From Brassica napus (lineage: Eukaryota > Streptophyta > Magnoliopsida > Brassicales > Brassicaceae): a stretch of DNA of 64,000 nt. Positions 12,811 through 23,375 of the stretch are shown piece after piece; the first letter of the stretch is position 1, and the number at the start of each line of letters is the position of its first letter. The stretch covers positions 25,426,770 through 25,490,769 of the forward strand of contig NC_063452.1 in NCBI RefSeq assembly GCF_020379485.1, in the 5' to 3' direction. Both the position numbers and the translations under genes were made by a program. The notes under the pieces are model-generated. The model was not told the origin of the DNA, ran no database searches, and saw only the letters and a list, made by a program, of their open reading frames with translations.

Positions 12811-13023
12811 CTTGGAGATAAAGCTACATATATAAAATAGGAAAGTCTATGATGATTTGGAGTTATCTTGTTATCCTATATTGAATGTGTTTAGGACTTT
12901 ATATTTTATATATATGGAGATGTCAAGCTTGTGACATAACATATGAGCTTTGGTGATTTGTGATCTTGTGAGTTTGAATTGATTGAATAAGAGAAGGACT
13001 TCTTATTAATTTGTGATTCAACA
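12789..13023 (+). repeat. 3' LTR of copia element
   Basis: 235 bp, starts TATTGGGATA and ends GATTCAACA. Same length as the 5' LTR. It contains the last codons and stop of the pol frame. Confidence 0.93.
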
Positions 13024-13709
13024 AAGATATTATGAAGTAATCGGTTAGAGAATTCCAGGATCACCCGCTGAAATTTAAGGTTCGCCATAGCTTCCACAGC
13101 CCACGAGAAGGTTTCCATAACCGCCTGAGCTTCTGATGTTATATTTGAAAACATTCTTCTGCTGTGGCATAATACTTTCCTTGTGGTATCTCTGACCATC
13201 CAAGAGCTTCCACATGAGTGTGATGAGGCCGACCAGTAACACCATATGTTGCACTTAACCATGTTGCTAGGTGGCTTGGCCCATGCATGCTGATGAGCTG
13301 ACAAGCCTGGGGCCGCCGTGTGATCAGTAGACTCCGTATTATGTAACCTGAGCCACACAGATGCTTCCTCAATGGATTTGTCCAGAATTTCCACAGCCGA
13401 TGATCTAACTTTCTCAAAGGTGAAGAGGTTCCTAGCTTTCCAAATGTGCCAGAGGATCCAAGGGAAAGCCGAACGAGCTTCCAGGTCAATATTCTTATTC
13501 AAGCTATACCAGAAGAGGTAGTGCAGGTTCAAGAAGACCGAGGTTTGAAAGAAGCCTGCAGGGGGAGGAGGAATACCAGAGAGGTTCCAGACTTCACGTG
13601 CCCTTTGACAATGAAAAAGCATATGACAAATCGTCTATGGACCTGAGTCACACAGGGAGCATGTAGTATCAATATTGATACCCCTCGAGCGTAGTTGTTG
13701 CTTAACCGC

Positions 13710-14891
13710 TGTTGGGGTCAAAAATGGACGCGACGAAGTTAACATCCAAATATCCGTAAAAATCAACATGAACGCTTTTACGAAAAGTAATCTTCGTAAA
13801 GAAATCTTTACGAACAACTTTGCGGTAAAATCTTGCAATAATCTCGGCTGATTCATCGAAACTAAACACCCATACGTTCATAAAACGTCAGAACACGGTC
13901 CAAACAAGGTCGCCGCGAAGCGACCGGTCTGCGAACGAGCCGGTCGCTATGTAGCGACCGACCAGCAAAAGAGTCGGTCGCTACGTAGCGACCGGCCAAG
14001 CCAATCGGTCGGTCATTACGTAGCCACCGACCCGTGAACGAGTCGGTCGCTACGTAGCGACCGACCTGTCTCGGACATCGATCAACGGGTACGACCCAAC
14101 TCCATGCATTCTCGTCTGTTCCTCAATGCTAGCTCCCATATACCACAGCCATATCATTTCTCACGTTATTCTGATCGAAGTTACCGTTGAAATTTTACGA
14201 TAAAAATTGCGAGAACTTTTTTTTGTCGAAAAGAAAATTGTAATAAACGTTTCATGTCGAAAGACGGCCCAGCGAGGTCTAAAACGCGACTACAAGCCCA
14301 CTTACGATTCTTCAAGAATGAGCTCGTAGATACTATGGCGGTTTATGTTTTTATTTTATAAAAACATGTATAAAGATAAGTTTCCGCAAAAAAAATGTTA
14401 AGTTTCTGCGGATAAACATGGAGATCGAAAAAAAATGGAATATCTTCATTTTCCAGTTAAGACGGCTTAAGGGCAGGAAGGAAAAAGCTAAAACCGACCT
14501 TGGAGGAGTATATAAGGAGTCCTAGGTGAGAGACACAAAGAAGGAACTTTTTCAGAGCAAACTTAGCACTTAGAGCAATTTTAGGCAACTTTCCGTTTTT
14601 GTTATTCGAACTGCGACTCAACTAGGTCTTGCAGTCTTAGGGTTTTAGAACTAGGAATCTCGCCGACAGCTCTCGTAGCCCAGGCTCTTACTTTGTTGTA
14701 ACGCTCAAACGCGGATTCGGAATAAAGATCTATTTTGCTCTCTTTTCGATTTCTTATTTTTCTCGTCTTTATTTCGTGTTTTGATTGTTTGGCGTGTGGT
14801 TTAGCAGATATCCGAGACCTCTGGGAAATTAGGGTTTTCCTAACTTTCTTTATTTAAACGAAAATCGACAGTGCGAATTTTGGTTCCCACA
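13710..14891 (+). mobile_element. Solo LTR, Tat-like gypsy
   Basis: 1182 bp, TGTTGGGGTC...GGTTCCCACA, flanked by ACCGC at 13705-13709 and 14892-14896. It has no internal region. It is related to the reverse-oriented LTR at 37924-38997. Removing it with one TSD copy rejoins the LINE reading frame exactly. A TATA element (AGTATATAAGG, about 14508) gives the transcription direction as plus. Tat lineage is inferred from the related copy at 37.9 kb. Confidence 0.88.
13905..14070 (+). repeat. Palindromic GTCGCTACGTAGCGAC minisatellite in LTR
   Basis: About four copies of a perfect or near-perfect palindrome (GGTCGCTACGTAGCGACC) separated by about 20-bp GC-rich spacers. The same motif recurs twice in the related LTR at about 38680-38735. 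Confidence 0.8.
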
Positions 14892-15820
14892 ACCGCCAAG
14901 GCACCTGAAAGGATTCTCCAAAGAAAATGGCGAAGCTTAGGAGATGTTTTTGCCTTCCAAAGACTGCTCTAAGGGTGGCATACTGTTTGGCACCGACGCT
15001 TGGTGGTCCTGAATGTTCTCCATTAATTTGTACCCTGATTTAGAGTTATAGATGCCGTTGTTTGAGAACCCCCACTTCATTGAATCTACTCTCGTTGGAT
15101 TAGGCTTTATTCGGAGCACATGATCCACATCTTCCTCTGCAATGATCTGTCTGATATGTCTCTCATTCCAACCACCTGTATTGCGATCAAAAAGATCTCT
15201 AACGGAGAGGGTGAGGTCTACCATCGCATCCTGACGATAATTAGGGGGCCGAGGAGTTGTCTCCAGTATCCAATTCTCTAACCAAACCCTCGTATCTTCT
15301 ATATTTCCGATCTCCTTGATCAGCCCTTGACTAAGAAGATCACGGACATGGAGAATGCTCCTCCAGGCATACAACGGTCTCCTGCCTAGGTTGCTGGAGA
15401 GGAAATCACCGCGGGGGAAATACTTCGACTTGCGGATACGAGCTATCAACGAGTCCGGTTTACTCCAAATTCTCCATGCTTGTTTGGCAAGCAAGGATTG
15501 ATTGAATTTCTCGATATCATGGAACCCCAACCCTTCTAACTCCTTATCTTTACAAAGATTTTGCCAAGATACCCAAGCAATCTTTCTCCTGTTAGTGTCG
15601 TTACTCCACCAGAATTCGATCATAGCGCTCGTGATCTTAGCACAAACTTCCTTGGGTAATTTGAAACAGGACATTGCATAAATCGGGAGTGCAAGAGCGA
15701 TGGATTTCAATAAAATTTCTTTCCCCCCTTGCGACAATGATTTCGCGAACCACCCATTGAGCCTGCCTTGAAGCTTATATTTATAGAAACTTCCTTGGTA
15801 ATTTGAAACAGGACATTGCA

Positions 15821-18789
15821 TAAATGTTTATAACTATATTAATTTTAAGTTTGTATAATATAGAAACTTTGAATATATTGCTAAAATGGGATTAGGTTTG
15901 CGCTGCAAATCAATTAGAACGACACATTTGATAAATTTCAGATCATAATTCCATTTAGAATGCCACATTTGGTGAAATAAACACCACATTTGGTATTTAT
16001 TTTAAAATATTTTGTATTATAGAAAGCAAATTTATTGTAACCTAATAATGGATATTGCAGTATCTTTTACAATAATGATGAAATACACAATAAAAGTTTA
16101 TGACATATTGTTTGTCTATAAGGTGACATATTCACTACTATTAATTTTGAATCCTAACTAACCATAAGCATTCATTGTCAAATAAAACTAACCATAAGTA
16201 TTTTTTATAGTTAGTAGCTAACCATTTTTCAATGTTAGAGCCAATTTAAAAAATACGTGAGAAATCAATTTTCAAATAAAAAATAATTACAATTGCATTA
16301 GTAATTTATAATAATATATTCATATAACAAACATATATGTATTGACCCATTATAATATAAATATAGATGTGTTTAATATATTAAAACTAATAGATGACAA
16401 AAAAATATAAAACTAATATCTTATATCATTATAATTATAATTATAATTATGATATATGTTATATTATAAAAAACTGTGTAAGTACGTTAGCCACAGATTA
16501 CATTTTTAGTATATATAACAATTTGATTATATATCTACTATTGTTTCCATAGTTTTTATTATTAATATAATATAGGATCGAATATAACAAATTGTTTACT
16601 ACATACTACATTTTATTGATAAATACAAATGTACTACTAGACGATGCGTGCAGAGTGAGTTTTTATAATAATGTTTATTTATTAAATGACTTTAACATTT
16701 TGCAACACTACAATTTTTATCGATTATAAAATAATGAATACAAATATTGATCTTTTAAATATATCATCGCTGTTGAATAGTTAATTTATTATATCTCATT
16801 TTAATTATTTTAAGATTTCATATGCACAAAAGAAAACTAACTTTTGCGGCTGACACAAATTACCAAAACCAAATAGGCAACATCGATTGTATAATGACGA
16901 AAGAGGATTAGGTTTTCCGCTCTCGATTTGTTTACTATTGACTCTTAATAAGTGATTTCATTTTATATCTTTATAAAATTATGCTTTCGTTCCCGTCTTT
17001 CTTTCATTGATATGAGTTAAGTTTCTTTTTTAAACTTCTTCTATGAATTCGGTGAATTACATAAGTGTCAGTTTAAAAAAATAGACATCTGTAAAAATTA
17101 GTTTCACTCAAGATACATATCAAAGAATCAAAATTTTGAAAAAAAATCACCGCCAAACGATATTAACAGGTTAGTGTTCAAATCTAATATATCAAGCTGT
17201 TATAGAATATAAATGCATACTCGATATATAAATGTTTGTCTAGTATATATTCACCAGTTCGATCTAAAAATCATCTAATTCAAGAACAACAAAATAAATT
17301 ACTTATTTACTAGTTCAGGTAATATCTGAATCTGACCATATCCGAACCCGAATGGATATCCGAAGATAGCCAAACATAAATATAATTAACCCTATATTTC
17401 TAGTTTATTTCTCTCATTTTATTCAAAATATTTATATTAATGATGCTTATTGCTCAAAATTAGATAATATACATATAATTATGGACATAATCATTTGCTA
17501 CTCACTTAAAATACATATCAAGCTCTTGTTTCTTGCATTAATAAAAGTTGCATCTAAAATTTCAAAACAACAACTAAATTAGTGTATTTCTAACTTATTA
17601 ATAGTTTAGTCTTTTAAAAATTAGAAAACCAGTTAAGTTAAAATATATTTTAAATACAGAAAACTTAAACAATGAATAATTTGTTTATTTTTTCTTCAAA
17701 ATTTAAACATATGAACCCAATCCAAAATATTCAAACCCGACTCGAAATGTAGAAATACCCGAATGAGTGCTATACCTTTATACTGAAATACCCGATACGA
17801 ACCCGAACATGTATCGGAACGCTCACCCTACGATATATGATCATTTGTATCTTGTTTGAAAAAAAAAAGTTAAACCATTGATCACACAATTTTCAATGTG
17901 GGAGTTTTACCATTTTTAGTAATTTAGAGTCATTTTTTAAAATTCAAAATATAACATATAAGAAAAATTTTATTTTTTTTACTATATACTTAATGTGATT
18001 TTTAATATCTTTTAATAGTATAAAATTAAACAAAAAAGTGAGAGGTTAGAAAAAATATGTATTATTTATAATCATTGATTGTCATATATATGTTAAACAT
18101 ATTAGGTAATTCCGTAGCTTTTATTTAAGGAAATAAAATATATTCTTTTGTACACTACTAATTAATTTGATAGCTAGTTTAATAAAAATCATACTATATG
18201 TTTATATGTACCAACTTATTTTTCTAACAATTATAAGAATCATTCTTGTGATGACACGTGGCTACAAAAATATATTATAATGCTTCATGATTAATATATA
18301 GGAGATATGTTTGCCTTAACAAATTATTTTATGATTAATATAATATATTTATGACAAAAAAATTGATATAATATATTTGTAAAGTAGTATATCAAAAGGA
18401 TGTGATATACGTTAGATAGTGGTTTCAATTTTTATTTGCTTGAACTTTTTTAAATTAATAGTAATACACTTTAAAATATTGATAACGTTGTATATGTTAA
18501 AAAACATGGATAATTAAATGTTTTCGACATTAAATTTATCTAGGAGAATTAAAATTGGATCAAGGTTTGTCCAAGGTCTCTCTAAAGATGCCACATCATC
18601 AATAATGAATATGTTTAGAGATAACAACTAAACAAGTTCATTTTATAATTAATACAAAATCGAAATTACAATTTTTTTTAAATCCTCAACTAATATATAG
18701 GAGATTCAAATATGATTCAGTTTATGGAAGCCCCTTTGTCTAATGGTCTGACTAAGGGTTCATTAATGATTTTACACTAACAGATCCAG
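15821..18789. other. AT-rich intergenic region
   Basis: About 3 kb with no supported gene. It contains CCGAACCCGAATGGATATCCG-type degenerate repeats (about 17330-17365 and 17735-17825) and an alternating TATAATTATAATTATAATTA run near 16426. Confidence 0.5.
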
Positions 18790-19218
18790 ATTTCAATTCC
18801 CGGAGAAAGAGATTTATTAATCATAAAACAATCGAAATCTGGAGATTCGTAGTAAACTCCTTCCAAGAAAGGCACACGGGAGTGCGGATTGGTAACAAGA
18901 AGAGGATGATCACCAGAAGAAGAAGAAACTGGAAACTTGTGTCGGTTAATGAGAGCAAAAAACAAGAGCCTTTAACCAAGTGGTACCTGATTTTGGATTG
19001 GTGACGAGGATAATGTCGGAATCTTTGGCCTCAAAGTGTTTTTGGCAAGTCAAGAGTCCTTGTAGCAGCGCTTGTGTGTGCCAACGTCCTTGGAACTGAT
19101 ACATTTGGCTCACTAACCAACCTTTCTCGCTTGGAAGGGAAGAAATCAGATCTTTTGTTTCTTATGTCAGATTTTCATCTCTCAAGTAATCAGGAACAGA
19201 TGATGATGATGATGACAT
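18790..19218 (-). pseudogene. Sulfotransferase 5' fragment (SOT12-like)
   Basis: From an ATG at 19218 the minus strand gives MSSSSSSVPDYLRDENLT, then an in-frame stop. It continues with ISSLP..GWLVSQMYQF, the P-loop region (KSGTTWLKAL), and after a frame change HKFPVSSSSGDHPLLVTNPH and SPDFD. It is close to the intact gene at 21124-22095 over the first third, then homology stops. With at least one stop, one frameshift and a 3' truncation, it cannot encode an enzyme. It shows the locus once held at least two tandem sulfotransferase copies. Confidence 0.8.
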
Positions 19219-19539
19219 TGCTGAGAGTAAAGAGCAATCTTAAAAAAGTGTTAGAAACTATGAGATGTTTTTTCTTAAGCTTTATATGGGTAATGCTGGT
19301 GTGCTTTTATAATAAGATCGTGTTGAATGAGAAGTTTGCTCTACAAGTAAACAGCTCAATACTATACTTGGGTACCCGTGTATCTAAATGTCCATGTTTA
19401 GATGGACATTTTTCATATTTGTACTTTTGTAGATAAATAATGACCGGGTCCATTAACGACCACACATATTAAAGACCGTATATACATTAACAATCATGTC
19501 TATATGAGCTGCATATAGGTCAATTTTGATAATTTGACG

Positions 19540-20190
19540 TAAACATGAATTTCTGGTTTTGCCACGAAAACGAACTTTTGCTATTTTGGCGAATTTTGTA
19601 AAGTTTTTTTAGTTAAGCAAAAATATAAATTTACTGATTTTGGGGGAGAACTCATGTTTGATTTTCGGATTTAACGAAAAACATTGTTTTATGGTTTTAA
19701 CCGAAAAAATCATTATTTCGGTTTTATCGGAGCATACAAATTTTGTTTTGGCGAAAAAACTTTGTTTTGTCAGAAAAATTCGTTGTGTAGTTTTGCCTAA
19801 AAAAACTTGGTTATGTGGTTTTGCCGAAATTTTTTATTTTTTTGCAATTTTGGGAGAAAACAAATTTTTTTGTTTCAGCGAAAAAATAATTTTGCTGTTT
19901 AGGCGGGAAATAAGATTTATGGTTTCTGCGGAATTTTTTTTTTTTTACGATTTGTAAAAACTCATTTTTGCGGTTTTGCCGAGAAAACTCATTTTTCAGG
20001 AAATTTGTTTTTCGGTTTTCCTGAGAAAACAAGATTTTGTGATTCTGACGGAAAATTTTACTTTGCAATTTGGTAAAAAAGAAAAAAATAGAATTTATGG
20101 TCTGGTGAAAAAAATTCGTTAAAACGATTTTGGTGAAAAAAAAAATCATTTTTATGGTTTTGGTGACAAAAAAATACTCAATCTGATTTA
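19540..20190. repeat. Degenerate TTTTGCGGTTTTGGCGAAAA minisatellite
   Basis: About 650 bp of loosely repeated units of about 25-40 bp built from TTTTG(C/G)GGTTTTGCCG and GAAAAAA. The long ORFs on both strands here (19640-19957 plus, 19811-20149 minus) arise only because the repeat avoids stops. No protein is claimed. Confidence 0.65.
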
Positions 20191-20744
20191 AGTAAAAATT
20201 CGACTTTTAAAACTGTTGGATCGACTACATCCGCATAACCCAACCAATCTTTTTCCATGGAGAAATTAGGCTTGTCCTTTTTAGCAAGCGTTATATATGG
20301 GTTTGACCGGAAATGATCCATTTGGATTTGGACATGATCAGCCCGCCTATTTGTCAGCTCTATGTCTATCTCCTCTCCTCAAATATTGTTTCAGCCAGTC
20401 AAACAAAATGCTATAAACCACGTAACTTTATATAGAACCGCTTGATAAGAACATACAGACAAACAAGAACCACGAAAATGTACTTTCTGAACTCTGAAAG
20501 AACAAAGAAAAAAAAGAAAGGCCAAAGTTTATAACAAGAACAAGAAAACAATTGTTAGATTCTATAGACTTTAGTTCAAAATGTGAACTACTGGCGATAA
20601 TGAAAAGATTGTGACAAAAGAAAAACTTCTACATCTTGTTTTCCCATTCATACTTAAAAGTCTCGCAACAGAGATCTCAGAGTCCAAGAACATGTTTAAT
20701 TCTCTGAACCTTGTCTATACTGAAGTTATCACCATTTTTTCCAA

Positions 20745-20845
20745 GGACTCAGACAAAGCATCTCTCCATCCTCCAACCTCTCCTTTTATAAAAAAAAAGA
20801 AGCTTTAGTCTCCATCCCACTTGGCAATTTTTCTTCTCTATTATA
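20745..20845 (-). pseudogene. Sulfotransferase C-terminal scrap
   Basis: The minus strand reads LPSGMETKASFF..KGEVGGWRDALSESL, matching the PAPS-binding C-terminal motif of the intact gene (LPNGIES..FFRKGKVGAWRDTLSESL). An A/T run interrupts the frame. Only this short piece is left, so it is a second degraded tandem copy. Confidence 0.7.
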
Positions 20846-21123
20846 TTAAAAAATCATACAAAACATGTTTATTATTTTTTTTTTTGTAACTTCAAAACAT
20901 GTTTATTTCCAAATTGTAATCATCAATTTTGAAGTTATTGACTATCAGTTGACATTTAAATAGGGGTGGAAATTAGAAAACACAAACATTATCCATTTTA
21001 TTCGTACAAGAAGAAGAACAACAAAAACTCAACCCCCAAGGAAAAAAACAACAAAGTCACAAGATTGAAGAAACATCATCAAAGCGAAAACAGAAAACAT
21101 AACAACAAGTCTTAAATATTGAT

Positions 21124-22095
21124 TCAAGAAGAAAATTTCAGACCAGAACCTCCAAACTTGTCTTCAGCGGCTCTATCTATAACCTCTGCCAATGATTCAC
21201 TCAAAGTATCTCTCCATGCTCCAACCTTTCCTTTCCTAAAGAAAGCGTTAGACTCTATTCCATTTGGCAATTTTCCTTGTCTATTAACTTCCAAACTACT
21301 CAAACTCTCAAAGCTACACAACTTCACAATCTCACTCACTTCTTCCTCAGCAGTAAAACCACATCCAATGAACTCCGCGATTCTCTTAACCTCCACCTCA
21401 GTCTGCTTCTTGAGCTCCTCATATGTAACAAACAAGACCTTGTTCGGATTCTTGCGGCTTTCGTACCAGTACTCCAACACATGATCCCAAAACGGTCCAC
21501 CAATAAACTTCCCTTTACAAAACGCTTCAACCACTGTTTCAATCGGGTACTCCGCTGTTTCTTCTGGAGCAAGTTTCCTCCCAAAATGCCATACGGAAAC
21601 AAACAAGTCCTTACGGTTTCTACAACAATATACAATCTTACAAGACGAGCTCTTAATGGAAACCGGCAGAGAATGATGCGTTAAGTGCGTCTGCATGAGT
21701 CTTGGAGAAGGCAACTCGGAGAAATTGACCTCTGGAGATACGCAGTAATCTCCTTCCAAGAAGGGTACAAGGGAGTGCGGATTGGTAACTAGAAGAGGAT
21801 GCTTGCCAGAAACTGGGAACTTGTGTCGGTGAATGAGAGCAAAGAGAAGAGCTTTTAACCAAGTAGTGCCTGATTTAGCAAGGGTGGCGAGGATAACGTC
21901 GGAATCGTTGGCTTCAAAGTGTTTCTGGCAGTTCACGATTCCTTGTACCAGAGCTTGTGTCTGCCAACTTCCTTCGAATTGATACATTTGACTGACTAAC
22001 CAACCTTTCTCGCTTGGAAGAGAAGAAAGTAGATCTCTTGTTTCTTGTGTTAGGTTTTCATCTTTCAAGTAAACAGGAACAGATGATGATGCCAT
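21124..22095 (-). CDS. Cytosolic sulfotransferase, SOT12-like
   Basis: An intact intronless frame of 323 residues. The start is the ATG at 22095 (MASSSVPVYLKDE), which matches where the family begins; a TTG two codons upstream is not a start. The enzyme transfers sulfate from PAPS to hydroxyls of small molecules in the cytosol. Relatives of AtSOT12 act on brassinosteroids, flavonoids and salicylate. Visible motifs: P-loop KSGTTWLKAL (residues about 74-83), catalytic-His region LMQTHLTHHSLP (about 134-145), 3'-phosphate loop RNRKDLFVSVWHF (about 160-172), dimer/PAPS motif FRKGKVGAWRD (near 290). The usual Pro before KSGTTW is replaced (ATLAKSGTTW), and RNPKD is RNRKD; both are close to cofactor contacts. 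The substrate cannot be assigned from sequence. Two degraded paralogues lie downstream on the same strand. Confidence 0.93.
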   Translation of the reverse strand: MASSSVPVYLKDENLTQETRDLLSSLPSEKGWLVSQMYQFEGSWQTQALVQGIVNCQKHFEANDSDVILATLAKSGTTWLKALLFALIHRHKFPVSGKHPLLVTNPHSLVPFLEGDYCVSPEVNFSELPSPRLMQTHLTHHSLPVSIKSSSCKIVYCCRNRKDLFVSVWHFGRKLAPEETAEYPIETVVEAFCKGKFIGGPFWDHVLEYWYESRKNPNKVLFVTYEELKKQTEVEVKRIAEFIGCGFTAEEEVSEIVKLCSFESLSSLEVNRQGKLPNGIESNAFFRKGKVGAWRDTLSESLAEVIDRAAEDKFGGSGLKFSS

Positions 22096-22181
22096 TCTCA
22101 AGAGTATAGATAACTCCTGAAAATGTTAGAACTTGAGATCTATTTCCTTTAGCTCTATGTTATTGAGGTTGTCTTTGTTGT

Positions 22182-22192
22182 CTTTATATACT
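22182..22192 (-). promoter_or_regulatory. TATA box of the sulfotransferase gene
   Basis: AGTATATAAAG on the minus strand, about 90 bp upstream of the ATG at 22095. The spacing fits a plant core promoter with a 50-60 bp leader. Confidence 0.55.
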
Positions 22193-22199
22193 TGGATAT

Positions 22200-22990
22200 T
22201 AAAAAAAATTAGGAAATTTTGCCAAAATAGAATGAAAAAACAGTCTATTTATCCCTTTAATATAAACCATTTTTGTCCTTTTTTTCCTTCGGTTACCTAT
22301 TCATTTATCAAACTTAATGAAATAAATAGTTTTATGGATAAAAAAAATTATAAAAATAGAAAAAATTGATGAAATATTTATATACGCATTCTGATATTTT
22401 TTTGGGTTCTAAAACTTGTTAATTTAAAATTTTTAATTATAGTGGAAATCAAAAATTATTTTAAATTTCATTTCTTTTTATTCCTAATATGTTTTTAATA
22501 TTTAAACTACTTTTAAATTGTATTTTATTTGATTAATCAATAGTTAATTTTGGGATTATGAAAATGTGATTTTCATTCTATTTTGGCAACTTGGCAAAAA
22601 CATTATGCTCACGTACACTTTATTATATTGGGCCACATGTTATATTTTAATTAAAGCCAGCTTGGACATATCCTCTCACTTTCAGAAATGTATGTTTTGG
22701 TATTGTTACACATAAAAAATATATTATACTTTTCTTAATATGTTGTTTTGCGGTATTTTCACAATTTTTAACCGATAGAAATTTAATAAATTTAACTATT
22801 ATTTTTCAAATTTCAATTTAGCATTAACTAATAAAATGTTCAAATTTATTTTATTAAAAGAATTATTCAAAACATTGATCATTTTGAAGTATCGAGTATT
22901 AAACACTCCACGTCAAAAGAAATACCACATATTCAGTTCGTAGAAGATTAAAATTAAAATGATTGGAAATATCTATGAGTTATCTATAAG
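22200..22990. other. AT-rich intergenic, sulfotransferase upstream region
   Basis: No gene is seen. It contains the word ATATCTATGAGTTATCTATA (about 22968), also present near 3630. Confidence 0.45.
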
Positions 22991-22994
22991 TTTA

Positions 22995-23225
22995 AAATTT
23001 AATGATTGGGCGTACGGAGTCCCAATCGGGTTTGGTTTTGTCCAATCGGATCTCGGATTTTCGGGTTTATAAAAATCAGCTTCATTCGGATTATATGAAA
23101 GTTCGGTTCGGGATAGGTTCGGGTTCTATCGGGTTCGGGTCGGGGTTAGTAAATCTTCGAAGAACCGGTACAACCCGATGTACTTTCGGGTTCGAGTCCC
23201 AATCGGTTCTTCGATTTAAATGTAA
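22995..23225 (+). repeat. GGGTTCGGG-type degenerate repeat
   Basis: Runs of CGGGTTCGGGT, CAATCGG and GGTTCGGG words, the plus-strand version of the CCCGAACCC stretches at 17.3-17.8 kb. Not coding. Class unknown. Confidence 0.4.
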
Positions 23226-23227
23226 CA

Positions 23228-23375
23228 GAGTAGTATAGATGAGTGTCAATCCAATCCTAAGATCAGAGTAGTATAGATGATGATGGAGCGACAGTTCTCC
23301 GTTTAATTTCGATAAGGATTTTATTTAATCCTAAGATCAGAGTAGTATAGATGAGTGTCAATCCAATCCTAAGCA
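23228..23375 (+). repeat. Direct repeat at the left LTR edge
   Basis: A block beginning CAGAGTAGTATAGATGAGTG and ending CAATCCTAAG occurs at about 23228-23265 and again at 23338-23375, with an extra CAGAGTAGTATAGATGA between. The second copy lies inside the solo LTR (23310-24598) and the first just outside it. Confidence 0.65.

Larger units (their letters stand above)
8373..13023 (+). mobile_element. Complete Ty1/copia retrotransposon, polyprotein broken
   Basis: 4651 bp bounded by two 235-bp LTRs and a perfect 5-bp target duplication AAGAT (8368-8372 and 13024-13028). A primer-binding site follows the 5' LTR and a purine tract precedes the 3' LTR. It lies within LINE codons on the opposite strand. 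The LTRs differ at about 5 of 235 positions by eye (about 2%), so it is fairly recent yet already coding-dead: one frameshift in an A run near 8843-8850 and two in-frame stops (TAG 9451, TGA 9781). It could still move in trans. Confidence 0.93.
7908..15820 (-). pseudogene. 5'-truncated LINE, opened by two LTR insertions
   Basis: On the minus strand, three blocks read as one LINE ORF2 C-terminal half. 15780-14900 holds the end of the reverse transcriptase region plus zinc-finger-RVT (GGKEILLKSI, MSCFKLP, FWW, LLAKQAWRI, KSGYKLM). 13705-13029 holds CSLCDSGP, the HCQRAREVW knuckle and FPWILWHIWKARN, then RNase H. 8372-8080 holds the ESVIRDRR tail. The frame is continuous across both insertions once one TSD copy is removed. 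The 3' end is a T run (7908-7919, poly(A) on the element strand) after ATGACA, identical in form to the LINE ending near 56476. TAAATGTTT at 7902-7910 and 15821-15829 is a likely 9-bp target duplication. The RNase H catalytic pattern is degraded and the EN and RT core are missing. Confidence 0.8.

Noticed and set aside
13905..14070. CRISPR-like array of palindromic repeats with spacers
   Set aside because: The setting is a plant LTR with exact 5-bp TSDs. The spacers are partly related to each other and there are no cas genes.
19640..20149. Two overlapping ORFs of about 105 and 112 codons on opposite strands
   Set aside because: Both are produced by a degenerate minisatellite that lacks stops. 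The peptides are low-complexity Phe/Lys-rich and match no family.
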